Positions 35,138-43,868 of a DNA stretch of 64,000 nucleotides are shown one piece after another. The DNA lies in contig CAZKXI010000004.1 in assembly GCA_964556755.1 (NCBI GenBank), positions 134,276-198,275 on the forward strand, read 5' to 3'. Each line of letters starts with the position of its first letter. Within the stretch, counting starts at the first letter, position 1. This stretch comes from UBA4085 sp964556755 (lineage in GTDB: Bacteria; Acidobacteriota; Aminicenantia; Aminicenantales; UBA4085). Both the position numbers and the translations under genes were made by a program. Under the pieces are notes generated by a model. It had not been told where the DNA came from. It searched no databases and saw nothing but the letters and a program-made list of their open reading frames with translations.

Positions 35138-37918
35138 CTAGAAGGAGATCTGGACGCCGGCCCGGATGACCCGGGGCGATTGGATCCGGGTGGCGTAGCG
35201 GAGAGGGAAGGCCGGTCCGGTCCATTCGCTCTCTTCCGTCGCCAGGCCCTGGTTGAAGACGTTGAAGACGTCGGCCAGGAGGCGGAGCGAGCCCCCCCGG
35301 CCGAGGCGGATCGACTTCTCCAGACGGGTGTCGACGGTCATGTTGAACTCGTAGCGGGCCACGCCGCGGGCGTGGGCCATGATGGCCAGCAAGCCCTGGT
35401 TCAGCCCCTCGACCACGATCATGCGGGCGAAGGGCTGCCCGTCGTAGTACTTGGCCACGACGGCCAGGCGGGCCCCCAGCGGCAGGGGCAGGCTGGCGCC
35501 GAGCCTGATGGTGTAGGCCCGATCGAACCTCATCCGGCCGCGGGCGTTGATCGAGGCGTTGGGATCGTCGTACAGGGCCCCGATCATGCCGTCGTCGTTC
35601 TCCCATTCCGTGTTGCCGGGACCGGTCGTGCCGACGATCTCCATGGCCGTCATGGCCAGGTAGAAGAGGAAGCGGCCGTCCCAGGCCTTCACCAGGCTCA
35701 GGTCGAGCCCCCGGTAGGTCGAGACCCTCGTTCCGGACTCGGGATTGGTCAGCAGGAAGAAGTCCTGGCCCAGAGCCGCCGGGCTCCTGTCGTAGACGGT
35801 GAAGGTCAGATCGTCGTAGCTGCCCGGGATGCGGTCGTCGCCGTCATCCCGGATCGTCAGCGCGGCGTAGTCGGAGTCCGCGACACCCGTATTGACGGTC
35901 TCCAACAGGCGGTTGGTCCGGCGCAGGAAGCCGGTCAGGGCGAGCCGCCAGCCGGCCCCGAAATCCCGGACGAAGCCCACCGCCAGCTCGTCAAGGCGCG
36001 GCCTTTGCAGGTCCTCGTCGACGGCCGAGAAAGCCGGTCCCTCGCGTCGCAGGAGGGCTCCCTGCTCGCCGGGGGAATAGGTCCCGTCCCCGTCGGCATC
36101 CGTCCAGGCGTAGATCAGGGCGCCCGGGGCATTCGGATCGCCCCACAGGAGAGCGCTCAGGGGAAGCTGGAGATCATAGCGGGCCAAGCTGAGCTTGAGG
36201 AGGGAGGTCCGGCGCCGCGACAGGGGCACGGTCAGCTCGGCCCGCGGCGAGAGGGACAGCCAGCCGACGGACGCGGTCTTGTTTCCGGCCGCCAGCCAGG
36301 AGGCGTGGAGGCCGAGGCGCAGGGTGAGACCGCTTCCGAACGTCAGGGCATCCTGGACGTAAGCCCGCGTCTCGAGAGAGGACAGGCGGGACCGGAAAGG
36401 CCCGGCGTAGAGGGCCGCCTCGGACGCGGCTTGGCCATAGTAGCGGAGGACGGCATGGTCCGGCACGGTCGTCGTCCTGTCGACCCAGCCGCCGAGAAGC
36501 CGGGCGCCGTACTCGAAGCGATGGTCTCCGCCGGGGCCATCAAGCCACAGGGCTTCGGCGTCGTACGTCAAGGCCAGCCTCTGGCGGAAGCTGTCCTCGA
36601 GGACGGAGGGGGAGCCGCTCGCGGCCGTGGTGAAGAGATCGACCCGGGGGAAGCCGCCGGCTCCCTCCTGAAGGTCGTCTCGGGCCCTGGCCGCCGTCCA
36701 GCTCAGTCCCAGCCGGCTATGGCGGAGGTCCTCCGAGCGGGTCTCGTAGACGGCCTGCAGGACGCCCGACAGAACGCTCCGCCGGGAGGTGGCCTCCCAG
36801 GCGACGTCGCGGTCGGCCCCATAGGAGCCGTAGGAGGCCGACTGGCCGATCCAGACCAGGTTGAGCCGGTTGTCCGCGACCGGGATCTCAGCCGCAAAAA
36901 GGCCGGAGATCAGGGACGTCTTGTCCTCCGGGTCGAAGCCGGCCAGATCGCGCCCGATCGAGCGCTGCGACCAGGCGGTCCAGAAAGTCGCCCCGCCTCG
37001 CGACAGCGGGCCTCCGAGGTGGAAATCGTACTCGCTGGCCCGGCTGAAGGAGTCGGACTCGAAGAGGCTTTCGGCTTCCAAGGCCGGGGTGACGTTGTCC
37101 GAGCTCAGCCGGGCATCGGTGTAAAAGGCCCGGAATCCGCCGTGGAAGGCATCCGTGCCCGAGCGGGGCGTCAGGCTCAGCTGTCCGCCGGGCGTAGCGG
37201 CTTGGATGGGGAGGACTCCATTGGCCAGGCTGACCGAGGCCAAGCTGAAGACGTCGGGCAGGACGAGAGCCCGCCCGCCGTCGTAGGGATCGCTGATATC
37301 CAGTCCGTTGAGGAGGGTGACGTTCTGGCTCCAGGAGACGCCGCCGCGGGCGCCGTAGAGCGTCGGGTACGCGGCCCACAGCCCGCCGACGTCGATTCGG
37401 TTCGTGGTGGCCGAGAAGTCCTGGTTCTCGATCAGGGAGCCCAGCGAATGGCCCGACGGAAGGAGCTCGATCTGCTCGGCCGCAAGGGTCGTGCGGGCTC
37501 CCGAGGCGGCGAAGTCGAGGCTCTCGGAGGACGCTCCGTCCAGCGCCCCGCGGGCGTCGGAAGCCAGGAAGACGTCGAGGCGGATATCCGAGTCGTCCGC
37601 GACCAAGAGCGCCTTCCTCTCCGCCGCGCCCAGGCCGCTCTTCGCGGCGCGCAGGGCGTAGAGGCCGGGCGGGACGGAGAGGAAGCCGTAGCGTCCCCGG
37701 ACATCGCTGAGGGTTTCGGCTGAGACGCCACCGGTGCCCCCCTGCAGCATCAGCGAGACGCCGGACGCCGGCCGGCCTTGAGCATCCCGAACCCGGCCCC
37801 AGATCCGGCCCGCCGCCGCGGCGGGGGCGGAGGCCAGGAGAAGGCCGGCCAGCAGGAGGAGGAGCGGGGGGCGGCGGGGGATGGAGGCGGTTGGTCTCAG
37901 GAGGATCTCCGGTTTCAA
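35138..37918 (-). CDS. TonB-dependent receptor with N-terminal carboxypeptidase-like domain
   Basis: 926 aa from TTG 37918. After the signal peptide comes a carboxypeptidase-regulatory-like domain (GRIWGRVRDAQGRPASGVSL), then a TonB plug (LNGLDISDPYDGG..) and a long barrel ending AGVQISF. The layout is that of CarA/SusC-type receptors of Acidobacteriota. The substrate is unknown. The start is uncertain: the predicted transcript begins near 37926, no ATG or GTG is in frame after it, and the only GGAG lies after the TTG and 6 bases before CTG 37900, which may be the true start. Confidence 0.85.
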   Translation of the reverse strand: MKPEILLRPTASIPRRPPLLLLLAGLLLASAPAAAAGRIWGRVRDAQGRPASGVSLMLQGGTGGVSAETLSDVRGRYGFLSVPPGLYALRAAKSGLGAAERKALLVADDSDIRLDVFLASDARGALDGASSESLDFAASGARTTLAAEQIELLPSGHSLGSLIENQDFSATTNRIDVGGLWAAYPTLYGARGGVSWSQNVTLLNGLDISDPYDGGRALVLPDVFSLASVSLANGVLPIQAATPGGQLSLTPRSGTDAFHGGFRAFYTDARLSSDNVTPALEAESLFESDSFSRASEYDFHLGGPLSRGGATFWTAWSQRSIGRDLAGFDPEDKTSLISGLFAAEIPVADNRLNLVWIGQSASYGSYGADRDVAWEATSRRSVLSGVLQAVYETRSEDLRHSRLGLSWTAARARDDLQEGAGGFPRVDLFTTAASGSPSVLEDSFRQRLALTYDAEALWLDGPGGDHRFEYGARLLGGWVDRTTTVPDHAVLRYYGQAASEAALYAGPFRSRLSSLETRAYVQDALTFGSGLTLRLGLHASWLAAGNKTASVGWLSLSPRAELTVPLSRRRTSLLKLSLARYDLQLPLSALLWGDPNAPGALIYAWTDADGDGTYSPGEQGALLRREGPAFSAVDEDLQRPRLDELAVGFVRDFGAGWRLALTGFLRRTNRLLETVNTGVADSDYAALTIRDDGDDRIPGSYDDLTFTVYDRSPAALGQDFFLLTNPESGTRVSTYRGLDLSLVKAWDGRFLFYLAMTAMEIVGTTGPGNTEWENDDGMIGALYDDPNASINARGRMRFDRAYTIRLGASLPLPLGARLAVVAKYYDGQPFARMIVVEGLNQGLLAIMAHARGVARYEFNMTVDTRLEKSIRLGRGGSLRLLADVFNVFNQGLATEESEWTGPAFPLRYATRIQSPRVIRAGVQISF

Positions 37919-37931
37919 AAAAAGGAGCCCT

Positions 37932-37960
37932 ATTGTCCTTTTGTCCCCGGGCCCTGTCAA
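37932..37960 (-). promoter_or_regulatory. Promoter of the TonB-dependent receptor gene
   Basis: On the minus strand a perfect TTGACA (37960-37955), a 17-base spacer and GACAAT (37937-37932). Confidence 0.6.
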
Positions 37961-37966
37961 GGTTCC

Positions 37967-37995
37967 TTGAAATGCGCCTTCGACTCGGCTATGGT
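37967..37995 (+). promoter_or_regulatory. Promoter of the dihydrolipoyl dehydrogenase gene
   Basis: TTGAAA (37967-37972), a 17-base spacer and TATGGT (37990-37995); divergent from the receptor promoter, with 6 bases between the two -35 boxes. Confidence 0.55.
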
Positions 37996-38045
37996 AGGGG
38001 CTCCGCGGGAGAGCGTCCGCGCGGACCGCGCGAGAGGAGAGAGCC

Positions 38046-39449
38046 ATGGACAGCGCCAGAAAAGACATCGCGGTCATCGGCGGCGGCCCGGGCGGCTATG
38101 TCGCCGCCATCCGGGCGGCTCAGCTGAATCGCCGCGTCGTCCTATTCGAGAGAGACCGGGTCGGCGGGACCTGCATGAACTGGGGCTGCATCCCGACCAA
38201 GCACCTGCTGCACCAGACCAAGGTCTTCCGGGAGATCCGGTCCAGCAAAGTCATGGACGGCCCGCTGGCCCAGGTGGTCTGCAGCTGGAGCCGGGTCCAA
38301 GAGGAGAAGCGCAAGGTCGTCGACCGGCTGGTGCGGGGCGTGGAGTTCCTGCTCCAGAAAGGCGGCATCGAGCTGGTCAGGGGCGAGGCCCGCCTGGCCG
38401 ACGCGCGGACCGTCGTGGCTCGGATCGGCGGGGAGGAAAGACGCTGGGAAGCCGACGCGGTGATCCTCGCCTCGGGGAGCCGGGCGGCCGACCTGCCTTT
38501 TCTCCGGGCCGACGGACGGGACGTCGTGACCAGCACCGAAGCGCTGGCCTTCGAGGCGCCGCCGCGCTCGCTCCTGGTGATCGGAGCCGGGGCCATCGGG
38601 CTGGAGATGGGGACCGTCTACTCCCGCCTGGGGACCGAGGTCACGGTGCTGGAGATCCTGCCCCAGATCCTCCCGGGAAGCGATCGCGAGCTGGCCGGCC
38701 GCCTGGAGCTGCTGCTGAAGCGCCAGGGGATCAAGATCATGACCCAGATGCGGATCGAGTCGCACCGCCTCGGCGAGGGCGGCTCCATCCTCTCCGGCGT
38801 CTGCCTCAAGACCCAGGCCCCCTTCGAGCTCCGGGCCGAGAAGGTCCTGCTGTCCGCCGGCCGCAAGCCCAATTCGGACGGGCTCTTCGACGGGGCGCCC
38901 CTCCTGCCCCTGGGCCGCGGCGGCTATTTGGAGGTCGACGCAACCCTGCGGACGGCAGTCCCCGGCGTCTTCGCCATCGGCGATCTCGTCGGCGGCAAGC
39001 TTCTGGCGCACAAGGCTTCACACGAGGGGTTGGCGGCGGCCGCCAACGCCGCCGGCGGGCGGGAGACCGTCCGCCACGACGCCCTGCCGATGGCCGTCTT
39101 CACCGATCCGGAGTTCGCCTCCGTCGGGCTGACCGAGGAGGAGGCCCGGGCCCGGACCGACAAGGTCCGGACCGGGACCTTCTCCTTCCAGGCCAACGGC
39201 CGGGCCCTGACCATGGACGCGGGCGAAGGCCAGGTCAAGATCGTGGCCGGCCCGGATGACCGCATCCTGGGCGCCCACATCCTGGGCCCCTGCGCCAGCG
39301 ATCTGGTGGCCGAGCTGACTCTGGCCATGACCCGGGGGCTGACGGTCTCCGACGTGGCCGAGACCATCCACATCCATCCGACCCTGTCCGAGACGGTCAT
39401 GGAGGCGGCCCTGAAGGCCGGGGGACGCGCCATCCACGCCATCAACTGA
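38046..39449 (+). CDS. lpdA: Dihydrolipoyl dehydrogenase (E3)
   Basis: 467 aa. FAD site IGGGPGGYVAAIRAAQ; redox-active disulfide in GGTCMNWGCIPTK (near residues 43-48); NAD site VIGAGAIGLEMGTVYSRLG; C-terminal HIHPTLSE with the catalytic His-Glu. It reoxidises lipoyl groups of 2-oxoacid dehydrogenase or glycine cleavage complexes. No E1/E2 genes are adjacent; it stands alone ahead of the nuo operon. Confidence 0.94.
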   Translation: MDSARKDIAVIGGGPGGYVAAIRAAQLNRRVVLFERDRVGGTCMNWGCIPTKHLLHQTKVFREIRSSKVMDGPLAQVVCSWSRVQEEKRKVVDRLVRGVEFLLQKGGIELVRGEARLADARTVVARIGGEERRWEADAVILASGSRAADLPFLRADGRDVVTSTEALAFEAPPRSLLVIGAGAIGLEMGTVYSRLGTEVTVLEILPQILPGSDRELAGRLELLLKRQGIKIMTQMRIESHRLGEGGSILSGVCLKTQAPFELRAEKVLLSAGRKPNSDGLFDGAPLLPLGRGGYLEVDATLRTAVPGVFAIGDLVGGKLLAHKASHEGLAAAANAAGGRETVRHDALPMAVFTDPEFASVGLTEEEARARTDKVRTGTFSFQANGRALTMDAGEGQVKIVAGPDDRILGAHILGPCASDLVAELTLAMTRGLTVSDVAETIHIHPTLSETVMEAALKAGGRAIHAIN

Positions 39450-39480
39450 GGCGCCGGTCGGCGGCCGGGGAGGGCTGCGG

Positions 39481-39509
39481 TTGCCAATTCTTGACCTTTC
39501 CGATAAAAT
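39481..39509 (+). promoter_or_regulatory. Promoter of the nuo operon
   Basis: TTGCCA (39481-39486), a 17-base spacer and TAAAAT (39504-39509). It argues for the nuoA start at GTG 39533 and against TTG 39491. Confidence 0.6.
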
Positions 39510-39532
39510 TCCTTGGCCGCGAGGACAATGAC

Positions 39533-39880
39533 GTGATTCCGCTTGCCGCCGCCGTGGCCGTCTTCGGCCTTCTCAGCCTGGTCATGATCTCGCTGAACGC
39601 CCTTCTCGGCCCGCGCCGCCGCCCGGACCCGCTGCAGCAGACGCCTTTCGAGTGCGGCAACCCGCCCCTGCAGACGGACAGGCGGCCGGTTCCGATCAAG
39701 TTCAGCCTGGTGGCGTTCCTCTTCCTCCTCCTCGACGTCGAAGCCGTCTTCTATTTTCCCTGGGCCCTCGTTCTGCGGCAGATGAAGGGGCCGGCCGCGG
39801 CGGCCATGGCCGTCTACACCGCCGTCCTGGCGGCCGGGCTGGCCTACGCCTGGGCCAAGGGCGCCTTCACCTGGGATTGA
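39533..39880 (+). CDS. nuoA: NADH-quinone oxidoreductase subunit A
   Basis: 115 aa from GTG 39533, with GAGGA 7 bases before it. Three membrane segments, with the conserved loop FECGNPP and the acidic LFLLLDVEAVFYFPW of the second helix. NuoA is a membrane subunit at the junction with the peripheral arm of complex I. The nuoB gene follows after 4 bases. Confidence 0.92.
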   Translation: MIPLAAAVAVFGLLSLVMISLNALLGPRRRPDPLQQTPFECGNPPLQTDRRPVPIKFSLVAFLFLLLDVEAVFYFPWALVLRQMKGPAAAAMAVYTAVLAAGLAYAWAKGAFTWD

Positions 39881-39884
39881 TGCG

Positions 39885-40361
39885 ATGCCGGGAAGCTTCC
39901 TGACCACCCGCCTGGAAGCCCTGCTGGGCTGGGGCCGGAGCTACAGCCTCTTCCAATACCCCTTCATCACTGCCTGCTGCGGCATGGAGTACATGTCGAC
40001 GGCTTGCGCCCACTTCGACATGGACCGCTTCGGAGCCGGCCTGACCCGCTTCTCGCCGCGCCAAGCCGACATGCTTCTGGTCGTGGGCACGGTCACCCAC
40101 AAGCTGGCCCCGGTCCTGCGGACCGTCTACGAGCAGATGGTCGAGCCCCGCTGGGTCGTCGCTTTCGGCGCCTGCACGGTCAGCGGCGGCATCTACGACA
40201 ACTACGCGGTCGTTCAAGGCATCGACCGGATCATCCCGGTCGACATCTACATCCCGGGCTGTCCCCCCCGTCCGGAGACCGTCCTGGACGGCCTCATCAA
40301 GCTGCAGGAGAGGATCCGGCGGGAGGGAACGGAGTGGCGATGGAAGAAGAAGGAATCCTAG
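39885..40361 (+). CDS. nuoB: NADH-quinone oxidoreductase subunit B
   Basis: 158 aa. The ligands of cluster N2 are visible: tandem cysteines in TACCGMEYM, FGACTVSGG and YIPGCPPRPE. NuoB carries the last Fe-S cluster before quinone. Its 3' end overlaps nuoC by 22 bases. Confidence 0.96.
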   Translation: MPGSFLTTRLEALLGWGRSYSLFQYPFITACCGMEYMSTACAHFDMDRFGAGLTRFSPRQADMLLVVGTVTHKLAPVLRTVYEQMVEPRWVVAFGACTVSGGIYDNYAVVQGIDRIIPVDIYIPGCPPRPETVLDGLIKLQERIRREGTEWRWKKKES

Positions 40362-40834
40362 AGGGGCTGGGACGGGCCTGCCCCCAAGGGGTCCTGGAAG
40401 CCGGCCGGACGGGGGATGAGCCCTGGGCCGTCCTGCGGCCCGAGGCTTTGCCCGCCGCCGCCGCCTGGCTCCGCGACGGCCCGCCGGCGATGCGCATCCT
40501 CCTCGATCTGACCTGCGTGGATTGGCCCTCGGAGCCGGAGCGCTTCGAGATGGTCTACCACTTCTTGAGCCTGGACTCGGGCATCCGCCTGCGGCTGAAA
40601 GTCCGCCTCCCGGCCGGGGACCCGGCCGTCGCCTCCTTGAGCGGCCTGTGGAAGAACGCCGACTGGCTGGAGCGGGAGGTCTTCGACCTGTTCGGGATCC
40701 GCTTCGCCGGGCATCCCGATCTGAGGCGGCTGCTGCTCTACGACGGCTTCGAAGGCCATCCCCTGCGCAAGGACTACCCGCTCCGCAAGCGCCAACCGCG
40801 CCTTCCCGAGCGGTCCGGAGGAGCGGAGGAATGA
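40340..40834 (+). CDS. nuoC: NADH-quinone oxidoreductase subunit C
   Basis: 164 aa from ATG 40340 (a GTG 6 bases earlier is possible). The C-terminal half has the 30-kDa subunit signature WLEREVFDLFGIRFAGHPDL and GHPLRKDYP. It is separate from nuoD, not fused. The stop overlaps the nuoD ATG by 4 bases. Confidence 0.94.
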   Translation: MEEEGILEGLGRACPQGVLEAGRTGDEPWAVLRPEALPAAAAWLRDGPPAMRILLDLTCVDWPSEPERFEMVYHFLSLDSGIRLRLKVRLPAGDPAVASLSGLWKNADWLEREVFDLFGIRFAGHPDLRRLLLYDGFEGHPLRKDYPLRKRQPRLPERSGGAEE

Positions 40835-42159
40835 GCGGCCGGTTCGCGGACCGGGCCGGAGCCGACAGCCTCCTGGTCAACATGGGGCCGTCCCATCCGG
40901 CCATGCACGGGACGATCCGGATCATGCTGGAGCTGGACGGGGAGAAGGTCCTGGCTTCGGAAGTCGAGGTCGGCTACCTCCACCGCGGCTTCGAGAAGAC
41001 ATGCGAGTCCAAGACCTACTTCAACCTGCTCATCTACACCGACCGGCTGAACTACGTCTCGCCCCTGATCAACAACGTCGGCTACGCCCTGGCCATGGAG
41101 AAGCTGATCGGCCTGCGGGCCCCGGAGCGGGCGCAATACATCCGGGTCCTGATGAGCGAGCTGTCGCGGGTCTCGGACCACCTGACCTGCCTGGCCGCCA
41201 TGGCCATGGAGTGCGGGGCTTTTACTGTCTTCCTCTACAACATGAAGGCCCGCGAGCCTCTCTGGGACCTGATCGAGCGGACGACCGGAGCCCGCATGAC
41301 CACGTCCTACGTCCGGATCGGCGGCGTTCGGGCGGACCTGCACGCCGGCTTCGCCGACGAGGCCCGGGAGGCGATCCGCAAGGTCCGGGCCGTCCTCAAG
41401 GACGTCCACGGGCTGCTCGACCGTAACCCCATCTTTCTGGGCCGGACCAAGGGTGTGGCCGTCATGTCCCGGGACGAGGCCCTGTCCTACGGCTGGACGG
41501 GTCCCTGCCTCCGCTCGACCGGCGTCGCCTACGACGTCCGCAAGGCGCGGCCCTATCTGGTCTACGACCGGCTGGATTTCGAGGTGCCGGTAGGGGAGGC
41601 GGGCGATAACTATGACCGCTACGCCGTCCGGATGGCCGAGATGGAGCAGAGCCTGCGCCTGATCGAGCAGTGCCTCGGCTGGCTGGAGAGCCACCCCGGC
41701 CCGGCGGCGGAGGAGGGCGGCCTGATGCCGGCCGAGGCCATCCGAGCCGCGCGGCGTCGCAAGCCCGACAAGCCCATAGCCCTGTCGCCGAATCTGGAAG
41801 GCTCCGAGAAGAGCCGGCAGGAGGGCCTCTACGCTCCGGCCCACGGCTTCGTCCCTCCGCCCAAGGAGGATGCCTACGCCACCATGGCCGGCCTGATCAA
41901 CCATTTCCAGTTCTATATGAAGGGCCGCGGCATCCGCCCGCCACGTGGCGAGGTCTACGCCTCGGTCGAAGGCGGCAACGGCGAGCTCGGCTACTACATC
42001 GTCTCCGACGGCAGCGACCGCCCTTACCGGCTCCATCTACGGGCGCCCTGTCTGCCCATCGTGGCCGCTCTTTCGGAGCTGATCCAAGGCCGCTTGCTGG
42101 CCGACATCATCCCGACCTTCGGCTCGATGAACATGATCGGGGGGGAGCTGGACCGATGA
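40831..42159 (+). CDS. nuoD: NADH-quinone oxidoreductase subunit D
   Basis: 442 aa from ATG 40831, after GGAGGA. 49-kDa subunit signatures: NMGPSHPAMHGT, EVGYLHRGFEK, YTDRLNYVSP, ELSRVSDHL, and the C-terminal DIIPTFGSMNMIGGELDR. It forms the quinone pocket with NuoB. The segment at about 295-335 (EEGGLMPAEAIRAARRRKPD) looks longer than in the E. coli subunit. It overlaps nuoE by 4 bases. Confidence 0.96.
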   Translation: MSGRFADRAGADSLLVNMGPSHPAMHGTIRIMLELDGEKVLASEVEVGYLHRGFEKTCESKTYFNLLIYTDRLNYVSPLINNVGYALAMEKLIGLRAPERAQYIRVLMSELSRVSDHLTCLAAMAMECGAFTVFLYNMKAREPLWDLIERTTGARMTTSYVRIGGVRADLHAGFADEAREAIRKVRAVLKDVHGLLDRNPIFLGRTKGVAVMSRDEALSYGWTGPCLRSTGVAYDVRKARPYLVYDRLDFEVPVGEAGDNYDRYAVRMAEMEQSLRLIEQCLGWLESHPGPAAEEGGLMPAEAIRAARRRKPDKPIALSPNLEGSEKSRQEGLYAPAHGFVPPPKEDAYATMAGLINHFQFYMKGRGIRPPRGEVYASVEGGNGELGYYIVSDGSDRPYRLHLRAPCLPIVAALSELIQGRLLADIIPTFGSMNMIGGELDR

Positions 42160-42629
42160 GCGGGCTTCTCTCGCCGGCCTTGGCGGCCCGGATCGCCGCT
42201 CTGGCGGCCCGCTATCCCGAGCCGCCGGCGGCCCTGCTGCCGAGCCTCCATCTCGTCCAAGCCGAGATCGGCTGGATTCCGGCCCAGGCCGAAGTGGAGG
42301 TGGCCGGCCTTCTGGGCCTGCCTCCCATCCGGGTCCGCGAGGCGATCACGTTCTACTCCCTATTCCGGCGCCGTCCGGCCGGCCGGCATCATATCCGGAT
42401 CTGCCGGAGCCTGTCGTGCAGCCTGGGCGGAAGCGAGGCTCTCCTGGAGCGTCTGGGGACCCGCCTGGGAATCCGTCCGGGGGAGACGACCTCCGACGGG
42501 CGCTTCAGCCTCGAAGAGGTCGAGTGCCTGGGCCGCTGCGACAAGGGTCCCTGCGGCCTGATCGACCTCGAGGAGCACCCCCGGCTGACTCCGGAGGCTC
42601 TGGACAAGATCCTGGAAGGGCTGGACTGA
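42156..42629 (+). CDS. nuoE: NADH-quinone oxidoreductase subunit E
   Basis: 157 aa from ATG 42156. The thioredoxin-like [2Fe-2S] domain has its four cysteines in CRSLSC and CLGRC. The N-terminal helical part (LHLVQAEIGWIPAQAEVEVA) is typical. NuoE forms the NADH-input module with NuoF and NuoG. Confidence 0.95.
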   Translation: MSGLLSPALAARIAALAARYPEPPAALLPSLHLVQAEIGWIPAQAEVEVAGLLGLPPIRVREAITFYSLFRRRPAGRHHIRICRSLSCSLGGSEALLERLGTRLGIRPGETTSDGRFSLEEVECLGRCDKGPCGLIDLEEHPRLTPEALDKILEGLD

Positions 42630-42632
42630 GCC

Positions 42633-43868
42633 ATGGAACCCCTGCTCTCTCCCGAAGCCGGCGGCGAGAGCTGGCGGCTGGCCGACTACGCGGCCCGGGG
42701 CGGGTACGCCCAGGCCCGCCGGGCCTTGACATCCTTGAGCCCGGCTGAGGTCCGGGAGGAAGTCCGGAGAGCGGCTCTGCGCGGCCGCGGGGGAGCCGGC
42801 TTCCCCGCGGGCGTCAAATGGGGCTTCGTGCCTCCGGAGGACGGCGGGCCGCGCTACCTCTGCGTCAACGCCGACGAGGGAGAGCCGGGGACGTTCAAGG
42901 ACCGCCGGATCCTGACCCGCTCGCCCCATCTTCTCCTGGAGGGGATGATCCTGGCCGCTTATGCCGTCGGCGCCCGGACCGCCTTCATCTATATCCGCGG
43001 GGAATACGAGATGATCGCCCGCCGGATCGAGGCGGCCGCGGCCGAGGCCGCGGCCGGGGGCTGCCTGGGTCCCCGTCTGTGGGGCACGGACTTCGGCCTC
43101 GAGGTCCTGGTTCACCGCGGCGCCGGCGCCTACGTCTGCGGCGAGGAGACCGCCCTCCTCGAATCGCTGGAGGGCAGGCGCGGCTGGCCGCGCCTGAAGC
43201 CGCCCTTCCCGGCCACGGTCGGCGCCTTCCGCCGGCCGACGGTGGTCCAGAACGTCGAGACGTTGGCCAACCTGCCGCGGATCCTGTCCGGCGGCGCCGA
43301 AGCCTTCCTGGCCGCGGGCCGGCCCAAGGACGGCGGGACCCGTCTCTTCGGCGTCAGCGGCGCGGTCGTCCGTCCGGGCCTCTATGAACGCCCGGTGGGA
43401 ACGAGCCTGCGGCGGCTGATCGAGGAGGACGCCGGCGGCCTGCCGCCGGGGCGCCGCCTCAAAGCCGTCATCCCCGGAGGGCTCTCGGCTCCTCTGCTCC
43501 TGCCCGACGAGATCGACCGGCCGATGGACTTCGAGTCGCTGGCCGCGGCGGGCTCCATGCTCGGATCGGGCGCCGTCATCGTGATAGCCGACGACACCCC
43601 CATCGCGGCGGTTCTGGAGCGCATGGCGTCCTTCTACGCCGGCGAGTCCTGCGGCCAATGCACGCCCTGTCGCATCGGGACGTCCTGGATGGCCGGGATC
43701 GCCTCCCGTCTGGCCGAGGGCCGCGGGCGCGCCGGCGACGCCGCGGAGCTGGAGCGGGTGGCCGGCCTGATCTGCGGCCGGACGCTCTGCCCGCTCGGCG
43801 ATGCCGCCGCCCTCCCGATCAAAGCCTTGGCCCGGAAATTCGGGGCCGAGCTGGAGACGGGGCGATGA
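42633..43868 (+). CDS. nuoF: NADH-quinone oxidoreductase subunit F
   Basis: 411 aa. FMN/NADH site RGRGGAGFPAGVKWGFV and NADEGEPGTFKDR; SLBB domain; C-terminal [4Fe-4S] ligands in ESCGQCTPCRIG with the fourth Cys in RTLCPLGD. It accepts hydride from NADH. The stop overlaps the nuoG ATG by 4 bases. Confidence 0.96.
   Translation: MEPLLSPEAGGESWRLADYAARGGYAQARRALTSLSPAEVREEVRRAALRGRGGAGFPAGVKWGFVPPEDGGPRYLCVNADEGEPGTFKDRRILTRSPHLLLEGMILAAYAVGARTAFIYIRGEYEMIARRIEAAAAEAAAGGCLGPRLWGTDFGLEVLVHRGAGAYVCGEETALLESLEGRRGWPRLKPPFPATVGAFRRPTVVQNVETLANLPRILSGGAEAFLAAGRPKDGGTRLFGVSGAVVRPGLYERPVGTSLRRLIEEDAGGLPPGRRLKAVIPGGLSAPLLLPDEIDRPMDFESLAAAGSMLGSGAVIVIADDTPIAAVLERMASFYAGESCGQCTPCRIGTSWMAGIASRLAEGRGRAGDAAELERVAGLICGRTLCPLGDAAALPIKALARKFGAELETGR

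Noticed and set aside
40004..40339. Longer N-terminus for nuoC
   Set aside because: It would be out-of-frame nuoB sequence; ATG 40340 gives the family length.
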